Assembly (NCBI RefSeq): GCF_016808335.1
Contig: NC_053146.1
Span: forward strand, 8,625,015 to 8,689,014
DNA: 64,000 nt
Source: Panicum virgatum
Taxonomy: Eukaryota > Streptophyta > Magnoliopsida > Poales > Poaceae
Direction: 5' to 3'
The notes under the pieces were generated by a model. That model did not search any database. It saw only the letters and a program-made list of their open reading frames with translations, and had not been told where the DNA came from. This document shows, one piece after another, positions 21,916 through 32,096 of the stretch (position 1 is the first letter of the stretch; each line of letters opens with the position of its first letter). A program made the position numbers and the translations under genes.

Positions 21916-23968
21916 TGAGAGGACCATGATGTCGCCTAGAGGGGGGTGGGGGTGGGGTGAATAGGCGCACCTACAAATTTTCACTCAAACACAGCGGATA
22001 AAATTCACTGTCTGCCAAACCCGAAACTTCCGGGTTTCAAATCCGAAACTTCCGGATTTGGGCTAGACAGTAGGTGAACTCGAAACTTCCGGGGTTGTCA
22101 ATCCGGAACTTCCGAGTTCACTTAGAACAGAGTGAACACAATAAAAGTAGTGCTAGTAAATGAATATAAATTCAAACCCCAATTGTAGAGTCTGTTGAGA
22201 AGGTTCGCGCAGATCCTGCACACACAAAACAACAATATCTCCAAGACACAAGTGTCTAATGGAGAGCTCCTCAAATCCACAAAATAAATGTAAATGCAAT
22301 GAGCACAAGAATTTATTTTATCGAAGTTCAGATTCACCCCGTGCACCCACGTGTGAATCCTAGTCTCCGTTGAGAAAGCTTATATTGACCCCAAGGTCAA
22401 GCTATCTCCTCCTTCTACTATATGACCATGCGCCCACGTGGCACAAGATCGGTGCCGCAACAAACTTGCCGCTGCTCACCACAATCCTTGGGAGCTAGCC
22501 GGCGACGCCTAGCCGTCTAGGAGGCTTCACCTCCAAGAGTAACAAATGTGAAACACACAAATCTCGGCTAAGCTCAAATGCTCAAGGTTTGCTGTGCTCT
22601 CTAGTGCTCTCAAGCATTCACTCTCTCAACCCAACTCAAAAATATACTCAAATCACACAATCTCACAAAGAGATGTTGGGGAGAGCTCAACTATGACTAC
22701 CAAGCTTCTTGGAACGACCAGCAATGAACAGAATAAAACTTGGAACAGCAGCCCACCAAGGAGGGGGCTAAAGGGTATAAATAGTCAGTCCCAACAAAAC
22801 TAGCCGTTATGTGACTGTTAGAACCTGGAACTTCTGGATTCTATAACCCGGAACCTCCGGGTTTTCAAACCAACTAGCCGTTAGTGCCACGTGTGCCAAA
22901 TCTGGAAGTTCCTGATTTGTCCAGGCAGCAAAGTCAAAATGTGCACGTGAGGCTTTTGTGTCTCTCTCAACTCACTTGGGTTACTTTAGCACTGAGACTA
23001 AACCAAAGACCATTGTGATGCATCCCTCTTGATAGTACGGCATAACTAAACTCAAGATCAAAGATAAATTACATTTTAACTTCTTGAGCTTCTCATTTTC
23101 ATCCTATGCCGTGTGTTGATCAATCACAAACTGAGAATTGCATTCAACTTGGCTTCTTTACTTTGAGCACATCTTCCTTGAGCTAGTGACTTTGAACCTT
23201 TATCCTTGAATGAAATCCACTTCTAGTTCAAGTCACCTTCTTCTCAATAAGATTCTAGAAAGATTGATACTTGCCAACATGACCACCATACATGACCAAG
23301 ATTCTTCAAGTTGAACCCAAAGAATGTTTCATCACCCTAGCATTGGTTCCTCGGCACAACCATAGTTGCCCTTCTCCAAGCTTAGTACCTAGAAACCCAT
23401 TCCCGAATTCCAACTCTTCATCCTTACATCACATATAGCTTCATATACGCTTGTATCACATTTAACCTCAACAATGAAATCCATTTTGATTCACAAGCAA
23501 TTTCTCTTCTCTAATGAATGACACTTGTAAATATGAAATTCTCTATGTGTCTCAAAATTCTTGGACTTGATCATTATCGGTTTCCTTATTCATGCCAAAC
23601 CTTTGCTTACATAGCCTCTAGAAACATGCCTTTCGATACCATCCATTTATTCTCAAGAGCCCTCTTGAATTCACATTAATTTTGCCATTATAATGAAAAC
23701 CATTTCTTTCATGCTTGCTTGATCATCAAGTATTTCATGCATTCCTTATGACAAGCTTTCCAAAATATGAGACTATGCATAAGCATACACCTTGTCTCAT
23801 TCTCAATACATATGCTTGTCATTTTGATTTCCACACACACATCAACAAGCTCCATTTGGGTATAAGAATAAATTCCTCGTCATTGATACATATCCCAATT
23901 TACATGACAACCATTGCTTGTTAATGTTCTCATACTAGATTATACCATAGTATTCATCTTGTCATATG
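21916..23968 (-). repeat. 5' LTR of the nested Copia-like element, outer end deleted
   Basis: Starts TGAGAGGACC next to the primer site and follows the other LTR to about CTTGTCATATGA (23968). There it switches to solo-LTR sequence (GCACTAAGAACAACTAAG). The last ~117 bp present in the left LTR are missing. Comparison with the intact solo LTR (37979 to about 38175) shows that ~190 bp of host LTR were lost in the same event. Confidence 0.88.
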
Positions 23969-26153
23969 AACGCACTAAGAACAACTAAGAACAATTCACC
24001 AAAACAAAAGAAAAGCTTAAAAAGAACGCACTAAAGGATAGGGCTCGCGACTACGGTTACGAGAACGCAAGAAATGCGGAAAACGAAGCTACGGTGGAAA
24101 AGAAATAATTGTAGGAAGATTTGCATTATTAGAGAAACAAAAGAACCATAAGCTTTATTTTTAATTAGACACCACATGTGAAGGACATTTAAAAGAAATA
24201 TCTTCGATTATAGTTAACTCACATTTTATTTTATTTGCATTTATAAAAATGAAGTAAAACTTAGTCAAATTCTATACATAATTGTCTATGTAGAAATTAC
24301 ACTAATTAAACAATTAATTAGAGAATAGTTATGTGAGAGCATCTAAACATATATATTTATAGGATTTATGTTGAACTAACAAATTAAATTATAAACAGTT
24401 TTGAGTTCATTTTAATCAAGTTAACATTAATTGTGAAATCTGGAGTAGAAGCCTAATTTGCTTTTAATTAGAAAAGCTAATGGAAATAGATATTAATCAA
24501 ATTAAATATATATTTGATTCTAAAAGAAGAACTATGTCAAAACGACACTACTAAACAATAGCTTAGCCTTTTATAAGACTAACGCAACAAGAACGGGTTG
24601 AAACAGAGCTAAAACGTGGAAACTATGGATAAAACGGTGAGCTTGCAGCAAAGATTTGCAAGACACATAAAACTATGCTCACAGATGATAACAAGGTGGC
24701 AAAGCTATCGCGCTCGTTGCAAGGATCACGTGAGCACAAGAATCGTTGAAAACGGAGCTAAAACGATAAAGTTATGGCTAAAACGGGTTCCAGGGGCTTA
24801 ACTACAAAAGTTTTGAAAGAAAAAGGGCTCTGGTGAAGAAACCGAGGGCTAAAACATAATTAAACCTAAACTTCAGGGGCTAGCTTGCAAAACTTGAACT
24901 CCTGGATGGCGGATTGAATTTATAAAAAAAGAAAGGGGCTAAAATAGAAGAAAACGGGCTGTTTTGTAAATTCTTTAGAACTAACTTGGATCGTGGGTTG
25001 ATTCTAGAAAAACAAAGTGGCTCTTTTGAAATGTTTCCTAGGGTTGAGCAGTATGAGTTTTATTGACTCGGCTGGGTCGGAACTGGGCCGTTAGATCTCG
25101 ATCCAACGGTGGCCGACAGGGCGAGGCGGCTCGGTCGGCGACGCACCGTCGCCGGCGTGGGCTAGCCGGACTTGGCCGAAAACGGCCGTCCGGGGGCGGT
25201 TTTGCGTGGGGAAAGGCCGAGGAGAGAGCGGAGGTGCTGTGGAACGCGATTTGGGGCTCGGTTGGGGCTACAGCGAACGAGAGAGAGCGCTCCGCGGCGG
25301 CGCGCGGATCGCTGCTCCGGCGAGCTATTGCGGCGGCCAGAGAGCACGAGAGCGAGGTAAAAAGGGATGGTGATGGTCCTCACCAGATGGCGGAGCTTCG
25401 GCGGTGGCTCAGATCGATGAGAAGACGACGAAACGGTAGATCGGCGGCGGCACAGTCAAGCTCGAGCAAAGGCGGTGGCGCCTAGGGTTTGCGAGGCAAG
25501 GCGGCGGCGGTGGCAGCTTCTCTAGTGTTTGGGGATAGGGCGGCGCACTATATAGGGCGGCGCACTATATAGGGCGGCTACGGGGCCTTGGCATGCAGGC
25601 CCAGGGCCGGGGGCGGGGGGGGTGCGGGCATCGGCCGGACCCAACCAGAGTCTGAGCTCGGGGATGACCCCGACAAGAGGGCGCCATGAGGCAGCAAGAG
25701 AGGGGGAGGGAGCGCCGAGATGGGCTTGGGAGAGAAGTTGGGCCGGCAGAAAGGGTGTTGGGCTGAGCGGTTTGGGTTGCGGGAAAGAAAAAAAAACGAA
25801 ACGGGGCTAGGCTGAAAGAAAAGAATGGTGGGCTGCAAAGGAGAAAGAGTGGGAGAGTAGGGAAAGGTTTCTTTTTCTAAATAAAGAATACACACAATTC
25901 ATTTGAATTTAAAATTTGGATAACTTAAATTCAACTTAACTCATTCAATAAAATAATGCAAAACAGCATGTGTGCAAGAAAAATTAGACAACCCTATTTA
26001 ATTTAAAAATTGGTTAGTTATACATATTTTTTTATACAAAATTTCATGTAAAGAGAACAAATGTTGGGGAAAATTTTAAAATTAAGAGGAAATTTGTTGC
26101 TTTAATTTTTCTTATAACCACATCCTGAAATCCAACAATTTCAGAGTGTGACA
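23969..26153. mobile_element. Solo LTR, right part, ending at target duplication GACCA
   Basis: Continues the LTR begun at 12050. It matches 38175-39913 (AGAACAA...CACCAGAACAAAAGAAAGGCTT, CATCCTGAAATC) and ends TTTCAGAGTGTGACA at 26153, followed by GACCA (26154-26158). The 25060-25600 segment is GC-rich, with open frames in several phases. It includes a short tandem repeat GGGCGGCGCACTATATA at 25541-25575, probably a duplicated TATA region of the LTR promoter. Confidence 0.88.
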
Positions 26154-26180
26154 GACCATAAGATTTCTCATTAATAATTT

Positions 26181-26474
26181 TAGAGCATCTACAAGAGTCT
26201 TTCTAAATTGCACTCTCTAAATTATCATTTGGAGAGCTTTCTACATAAAAATCACTTTCTATTTGTTTTCACTCTCCAACAACTTTTCTATATCTTGCGT
26301 GCACACTCTAGAAAGCTATTTTCGTTATGTATCTTTGGCTAGCGAGAAATACAGAATGGAGGATGGTTACATTTGGATAACCACTTAGAGCAGCAGTTGG
26401 AAGGTGTTTCTCGATCAGAGGCTCTATTCCTAACAATGAGGAAAGATATAGAGAGTCTCTTGGAGTTGCTCTTA
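26181..26474. mobile_element. MITE with TAGAGCATCTNCAAGAG terminal inverted repeats
   Basis: The left end TAGAGCATCTACAAGAGTCTTTCTA and the right end, read in complement (TAAGAGCAACTCCAAGAGACTCTCTA), are inverted repeats with several mismatches. The 290-bp interior has no coding capacity and contains further copies of the end motif. This matches a common grass MITE type. The target duplication is unclear (TT/TA), so the superfamily is left open. Confidence 0.65.
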
Positions 26475-26662
26475 CATGAGAAAATCATTGTCAACCAGAA
26501 GGACGAATAGGGGAGTTACCCTATCATTACACATGTGTACATCCACTACTGGAAATGCGGCATTTGTCGTGTGCTAAAACTTTTGCCGTGTGTATCTTAT
26601 TAGGCACACGACAAATGCTTCATTTGTCGTATGCCAAGGCATGGAGCACACGGCGAAAGAAC

Positions 26663-27200
26663 TGTTGACGCAAATCTCGGTCAACACATGAACGCACTAG
26701 ATTGTGCGACGCGAGAAAGAGCTCGATGCAGCTCTCCCTGCGTGGAGCGGTCAGACTGGTTTATAGGACCGGTCAGACCGGTCACCGGTGAGAATCGGCG
26801 ACGGCCGATGAACACGAACCCGGGAGGGACCCCGTTAGGGCAGGTGCACGTAGGGTTATTCTAGGATCGGCAGGCCACCTAGAACGCCTTCAGACGTCGC
26901 GGAGATGAAGGAAGAACAACAGATGGGGTTGGAAAAGCTAGGGTTTGGAAAAGAGGATAAAAAGTAGAGTTTGTATTGATTTTGTTCGATTGGATCTCCT
27001 CAATCGGCCGTGACCCTTTATATTTATAGGGTGGGGTGGACTTATCCCGCAAGGATCCTTTTACAGATCTAAGTCTATTTAAAACTCTAATTGTACTCGG
27101 ACTCCTCCTAGACCAGTCGGTCCCTGCCAAATAGGCCACAATGCCTCGACCGGTCAGACCGCTCGGTCAGACCGGTTGGTGCCAATTTTGGCTGTCAACA
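26663..27200 (-). repeat. 3' LTR of the gag-only Gypsy-like element
   Basis: 538 bp, TGTTGACGCAAATCTCGG to TTTGGCTGTCAACA. It carries several CCGG-TCAGA-CCGG motifs (26770-26795, 27147-27178). The other LTR is about 85 bp shorter because of an internal deletion at about 30435. Confidence 0.9.
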
Positions 27201-27340
27201 TATGCCCCCCTGTTTTTTGGTAAAGCTTGCTTGCAAAAAAAACATCATTCTGAGTCAAAATTGTCTAAGGGCGATGATTAACGTTAAATCGACCATTTTT
27301 TTGTGCTAAGGGCGATAAACAATTATCGGCCATGTCTTGC

Positions 27341-29995
27341 TCAAGTCGATGTTGAAGCCACTTGTTTCGGCCGCCACACCATCTTCATTGTTGCTGACGT
27401 CTTTGGCGCGGCCTCCACCTGTTGCTCCATTGTCTCCTTCTTGCGCATACAATGCAGCCTTTGCTTCTGAGTATGAGACAAGCCTGAGGGACACCACCTC
27501 GGCTGTAAATACTTTGAGTCTTGTTTCTCGCTCTTCTCATTCTCCTTGCCGCAATCAACATCTTGCTTGACCAGATTATTGCTAGCAACAATCGGTCTTT
27601 GTAGTAATGCATGATTTTGATACATAGGAGGATATTGAATATAATATGATTGCATATACATCCTACTATAATCCATAGGTGTATAAAAGTAAGGGGACCA
27701 GCAATACCATGGAGCAATCGGTCCATTAGACGAATCATAATTACCTTGACTCGATTGCTCTTGATGTCTTAACGATGATCCCGTATCCGTTGCTTCACTT
27801 GCTCGCCTCTTCTGTTTCTGAGCACTCCCTTCTTTCTCATATTTGGCCTGGAGTTCTTTAAAACTCGGCCTTGTTTTGTTTTTGGAGGAATTCTCAGATT
27901 CACTGGGCGCACCGGTCAGACTGATCCTTTGACCGGTCTAACTGGTCAGACCGCCGCTGTGGCTGGTCAGACCGGTCGACTTGCTGTCGGCCTTCTTATT
28001 CTTGTCTTGCCCCCCGAGTGTTTTTGCGCCTTGAGGGGTCTTCCGTGTCAGTTTCTTCTCAGGTCTTTCATCACCAATGACTACATTTTCCCCCTTGGTT
28101 GATTTGGCTTGACTCAGTCGAGCTAGCACTTTAGGATTGTTCAATTCCAACATATGCACTGGGAAAGGATTTTGATCAACCTGCATATTAGGAATAACCA
28201 ATCGTCCTTTATTAATGGCCGATTGAATCTGTCTACGCAACATATTGCAATCATTATTAGCATGTGAAAAAGTATTATGAAGCTTGCAATATGCTCGCCG
28301 CTTCAACTCTTCAAGCGGCTGTAAAGTATGTGACATCTTGATGTATCCAAGTCTATATAACTCATCAAATATTCTTTCACACTTGGATACATTAAAAGTA
28401 AATTTTTCGTCTTGCCGATTTTTGTGAATCGGCTTAAGAGCAGAATAAGTAAGCGGTTTGGCTTGAGATGGCCAAGCAAACTCAGCAGCATATACATCAT
28501 TAGACTCATCATCCGAACAATCGGAATTGCACTCTAAAGCATGCACACTAGAACGATGATGTTTATAAGACTCTTGAGACTCTTTGCTTCGGCTTTCTCT
28601 AGCCAAAGCCCTTTGATGCGCCTGAGTAACAGTAAAGAAATCATAGCCCTCTAATCTTTTTTTAAGGTGAGAGCACAAGCCATTAAAAGCCAAATCAGTT
28701 ATATCTTTTTCTGCAATATTCACACTAAAGCATCGGTTTTTTGTATCGCGGAATCGTCTTATGTAATCATTGATAGATTCATCACGCGATTGTCTAACCG
28801 ATGTTAAGTGAGGCAATTTAAGCTCATAATGCCCACAGAAAAAGTGCTCACGGAACTTCTGCTCTAATTGTTCCCATGAGCCAATAGAATTTGGTGCCAA
28901 AGATGAAAACCGTGAGAAAGCGGTTCCGGTTAAAGATAAAGAAAATAAACGCACTTTCAACTCGTTTATTGAACCAGCTTCTCCTAATTGGGCAAGATAC
29001 TAATTAATATGCTTGAAAGTACTCCTAGTATCTTCCCCACTGAATTTAACAAACTCTGGCAACCTAAAACCAGCAGGGTATGCAACCGAATCAAACGAAG
29101 TAGGATACGACTTTTGGTATGTGCGGGTTTTGCTTCTAACATCCACTCCAAAACTTTCTCTAAACAAATTATCCAAATCATTCTTATAATCAGCAAGCAT
29201 TTTATCAAAATTGTTCGAAGAATTTGGCTGTGTGGATGTAGATAACTCACGCTGGTTTGGAACAAACCAACCCGACCGGTCGGACGGGGGGGGGGGGGGG
29301 GAGGAACCGGTCTGACCGGACTGATATACCGGTCTGACCGGTCTCTGCCGGTTTTGCCAACGCTTCACATATCGGTCGAACTTCTCATCAGAGATAGGAC
29401 CGATGTATGGTACTGAGTTCCTGGAGATTTCTGGTGGTGTGTACTGAACAATCTCATTTGTTCGGCTAATGTTGGCCGAACCGGGAATACTCATAATAGG
29501 GTCAGTGTACGTGGGTGTAACAGTCTGACCACTGAAATAATTCATCGGTATCCCATATTTAGGTTTGCTCGTAGGAGATGCTGCCGATGGTTGAGGAACA
29601 TAAAATTCAGAAGTAGAAACAGATAGAGGTTCATCGGCTGTTTCTGGCTTCTTACCAGCCGATTCCCTTTCCTTAGAGCTAAGCCAATTAACCCAATAAA
29701 CATCACGCTCAGCTAGCAATTTCTGAATTTGTTCCATAGTAACACCAGAAGGTGGAGCACTCACAGCAGGTGTTACCTCAGTAGATGCATCTGTGGAAGT
29801 AGAAGCGAAGTCGATCTCCTTGATCTTGGTGACTTTGCCGCATCGATCGACCTTGATGGTTGCAAGCGCCGCTAGCAGATCTTCTTCATCGCGCTTCTTC
29901 TTGCGCTCCTCCAACAGCAGACGGACGTCCTTAGGAAGATGCACGTATGTCGAAGGGATGATGTTCTTCTTGTCGATTTCTGCATTGTAACCCAT
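27341..29995 (-). pseudogene. Retrotransposon gag (885-codon frame) with two in-frame TAG stops
   Basis: From the ATG at 29995 (MGYNAEIDKKN) one phase stays open to 27341 except for TAG at 29000-29002 and TAG at 27938-27940. The N-terminal 330 residues include a coiled-coil-like K/E segment and a P/S-rich linker. The Retrotrans_gag domain (PF03732-like) spans the first stop: FRLPEFVKFSGEDTRSTFKHI, then LRLFSLSLTGTAFSRFSSL-type sequence (here KVRLFSLSLTGTAF), WEQLEQKFREHFF and LKLPHLTSVRQSRDESINDY. Towards the C-terminus are YCKLHNTFSHANNDC and PRWCPSGLSHTQKQRLHC, typical of grass gag-only elements. The motif CCGGTCAGACCGG is translated twice within the frame (around VYQSGQTGSS and HSGGLTS). 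The second stop lies inside a motif copy. Confidence 0.82.
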
Positions 29996-30066
29996 CTTCT
30001 TCAGGGTAGATTAGATCGGTTTTGCTAACCAAAATCTTTCGTCCCCAGCGGAGTCGCCAAAAAGTA

Positions 30067-30519
30067 TATTGACGCAAATCTCGGTCAACACATGAACGCA
30101 CTAGATCGTTCGGCGCGAAAAAGAGCTCGATGCAGCTCTCACTGCGTGGAATGGTCAGACCGGTTTGTAGGACCGGTCAGACCGGTCGCCGGTGAGAATC
30201 GGCGACGGCCGGCGAATGCGAACCCGGGAAGGACCCCGTCAGGGCAGGCACACGTAGGGTTGTTCTAGGATCGGCAAGCCACATAGAACGCCTTCAGACG
30301 TCGCGGAGACGAATAAAGAACATCAGATGGGTTTGGAAAAGCTAGGGTTTGGAAAAGAGGATAAAAAGTAGAGATTGTATTGATTTTGTTCGATTGGATC
30401 TTCTCAATCGGCCGTGACACTTTATATTTATAGGGTTGGTCCCTGCCGGACAGGCCACAGTGCCTCGACCGGTCAGACCGCTTGGTCAGACCGGTTGGTG
30501 CCAATTTTGACTGTCAATA
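30067..30519 (-). repeat. 5' LTR of the gag-only element, mutated ends
   Basis: Matches the left LTR from GACGCAAATCTCGGTCAACAC on. The terminal dinucleotides read TA...TA instead of TG...CA, both explainable by single C-to-T/G-to-A changes. The region GTGGGGTGGACTTATCC...GACCAGTC of the other LTR is missing. Confidence 0.88.
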
Positions 30520-30550
30520 CAACATGGCAAAACGGCCGGATCCAGTAGTG

Positions 30551-31319
30551 ATTATGGCAAATTGATAATGTTACAGCCTTACTGTAAAACTTTCTGGTGC
30601 CTTGGCCATGAGGACACAGAGCCACACAAACCGCCCCCCCCCCCCCCCCCCCCCCCCCGGCACTTTGGAGTCCTTGTGGCTGACAAGCAAGGAGCCTTGT
30701 TGCGGTGGTGGTGGCACTATGGCACAAGGCTAACTTCTGATGTAATGTTGTTCCATTTCTTCTAGATGTTTCGATAATATTGTCCAAATTTTAGGTGCAA
30801 ATATTAAATTCTTAATACCATACTGAAAATTTACGGGATGCCATTATGCCGGTGCAGTAAAGTAGTCTTGAAGGGCCTCTTTACCATTTGAGTAGCTTTC
30901 TGTGCAATTTAATGTCCTTGAAAGGCATCTTTACCCAAGTTCTATATATAACACCAGTGTTATCACTTTTTTTAGTTACATCTCTTACATACCTAGTTAT
31001 CTGAATGTTTCTTGGACAATATTTTTTTCTGCACCTTGAACGTTTTGCTATTCAGCTATCATTTCTATCTTTTTTTTTTAGAGGAAGCTATCATTTCTAG
31101 CTAGCACCTCAAGTTCTAGATTAAGATTTTTCTTCAGGCTTTGTAGTTTCTGCAGACTGAAATCAGAATGTTAATTCTCTTTCTTTCATTTAAAGGTTAA
31201 TTCTCTTTCTTTCATTTAAAGGTTGCTTTCCTGCATTTCATCCTTTACAAGTGTGCATCTTGCATATGCCAATAAAAAAGTGCGCATGCTGCATTTACTT
31301 GTAAATGTTCATAATGAGC
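30551..31319. other. Host sequence with a 25-base C-run and a 26-bp tandem duplication
   Basis: A homopolymer of 25 C lies at 30634-30658. The unit TTAATTCTCTTTCTTTCATT plus TAAAGG is present twice in tandem at 31171-31222. No coding region is recognised. Confidence 0.6.
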
Positions 31320-31570
31320 TTGTTTTGCTATTGCAGCAGCGCTTCCTAGTCTGGTGTAAACTGTTAATGCATCCCGTCCCCATTACAAAAGCTCTTCAAG
31401 AGTCACTACTGAATTCTAGTTACGATGCTATTAAGCTTATTACTCGTCAAGCTTTTGGTTTTAGGCTAACCATTTCAGACTAAAAGTGGTATACATTTTC
31501 ATTTTTTGGATGTTGCCATTGTTGTAATGATAATCAAGTTATCTGTTACTTCCACGAAAGGTGCACGTCA
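31320..31570 (-). ncRNA. miR2118-like module C (strongly decayed, leftward)
   Basis: Plus 31361-31382 contains TTAATGCATCCCGTCCCCA, the weakest match of the left group (about 15 of 22). It is placed with the others because its right flank (ATTACAAAAGCTCTTCAAGAGTC, TCTAGTTACGATGCTATT, TTTTGGATGTTGCC) follows the same order as in modules A, B and E. Confidence 0.35.
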
Positions 31571-31699
31571 TCACATACTGAATGATAGTGACAAACCTTC
31601 CCATGCTCAGCCTTCACAGGCCTAGGGACCCCAAACTCCCAATCCCAAAATACCACGACACACAGAGCGAGAGGCACGCTGCAAGGTGCGAATCAACAA

Positions 31700-32010
31700 G
31701 CTAGCATGTGCAGGCCTTGCTTGCATGGAGGTTCATCCTTACGGAGTCCGTCGATGCCACTTGAGCTATCACTCCTGATGTATCCCATTCCCATCCCCAT
31801 TAGAAAACCTCTTCATGGGGTTCGCCATTCGATTCCTGTAGCCACTCTATTCAACATACTCCAGCTAACCTTTCATGGCTTCAGCCTAGCCAATGAGTAC
31901 TAAAGCAGCTGTGGATTTTGCTTTTTTGAAAAGAAAAAGATGTTTCTTCTGTTGAACCAGAAAGTAGGTGACCTTTGTCCTCAACGATAAGTGCAGATTT
32001 ATAGGCATAA
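31700..32010 (-). ncRNA. miR2118-like module D with a hand-foldable hairpin (leftward)
   Basis: Minus-strand core GGGAATGGGATACATCAGGA (plus 31772-31793) matches the complement of miR2118 at about 18 of 22 positions. Further 3' on the minus strand, GGATGAACCTCCATGC (plus 31723-31738) resembles a mature arm. Three helices form by eye: ATGGG with CCTCCAT bases, CATC with GATG, and GGAGT with ACTCC, closing a loop of about 24 nt. A TATA-like CCTATAAATCTG lies at plus 31993-32005, about 200 nt upstream. The bulged pairing suggests a decayed precursor. Confidence 0.48.
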
Positions 32011-32096
32011 CTCATAAGGCTCTAGTCTTTCATTGATTTATCATTTACCCAACAGGTAGCCACACTGATAGCCACACTCATAAGAGGTGACTCAAA

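Larger units (their letters stand above)
12950..22925. repeat. Dispersed CCGG-AACTT-CCGG motif family (about 30 copies)
   Basis: Variants of TCCGGAACTTCCGGGTTTG occur in both LTRs (12952-13082, 13792-13880, 22020-22115, 22826-22915) and throughout the internal region (15393-15436, 15620-15660, 17719-17760, 18149-18186, 18337, 19575-19617, 21383-21422). They often come as pairs a few bases apart. The last internal pair lies inside the gag reading frame. The host solo LTR around the element lacks the motif. Confidence 0.9.
12840..23968 (-). mobile_element. Non-autonomous Copia-like LTR retrotransposon nested in a solo LTR
   Basis: The element reads leftwards. The 3' LTR is 12840-15084, the polypurine tract starts at 15085, the primer binding site (complement of initiator tRNA-Met, TGGTATCAGAGC) is at 21902-21913, and the 5' LTR is 21916 to about 23968. 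The internal region encodes a gag with two CCHC knuckles and a 580-codon frame of unknown role; no protease, integrase or reverse transcriptase is present. The 5' LTR has lost its outermost ~117 bp together with ~190 bp of the host LTR, so no target duplication can be matched (ATATG precedes 12840). The LTRs look nearly identical, indicating a recent insertion. Confidence 0.88.
26663..30519 (-). mobile_element. Gag-only Gypsy-like LTR retrotransposon (TR-GAG type)
   Basis: Reads leftwards. The 3' LTR is 26663-27200 (TGTTGAC...GTCAACA), the 5' LTR is 30067-30519 with mutated ends (TATTGAC...GTCAATA). The primer site GGCGACTCCGCTGGGGAC (complement at about 30037-30056) and a polypurine tract (AAAAAACAGGGGGGCATA, 27201-27220) have the expected positions. 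The 2.9 kb interior contains only a gag frame. No protease, reverse transcriptase or integrase is seen, so it depends on a partner element. I could not match a clean 5-bp target duplication. Confidence 0.85.
26544..30550. mobile_element. Short CACTA element split by a Gypsy-like insertion
   Basis: CACTACTGG at 26544 and CCAGTAGTG at 30542-30550 are perfect inverted ends. The left 119 bases carry TTTGTCGTGTGC/GGCACACGACAAAT sub-terminal pairs of the same kind as the large CACTA at the start of the window. Flanks are ATC (26541-26543) and ATT (30551-30553), two of three matching. Without the retroelement, only about 150 bp remain, so it is a minimal non-autonomous copy. Confidence 0.8.
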
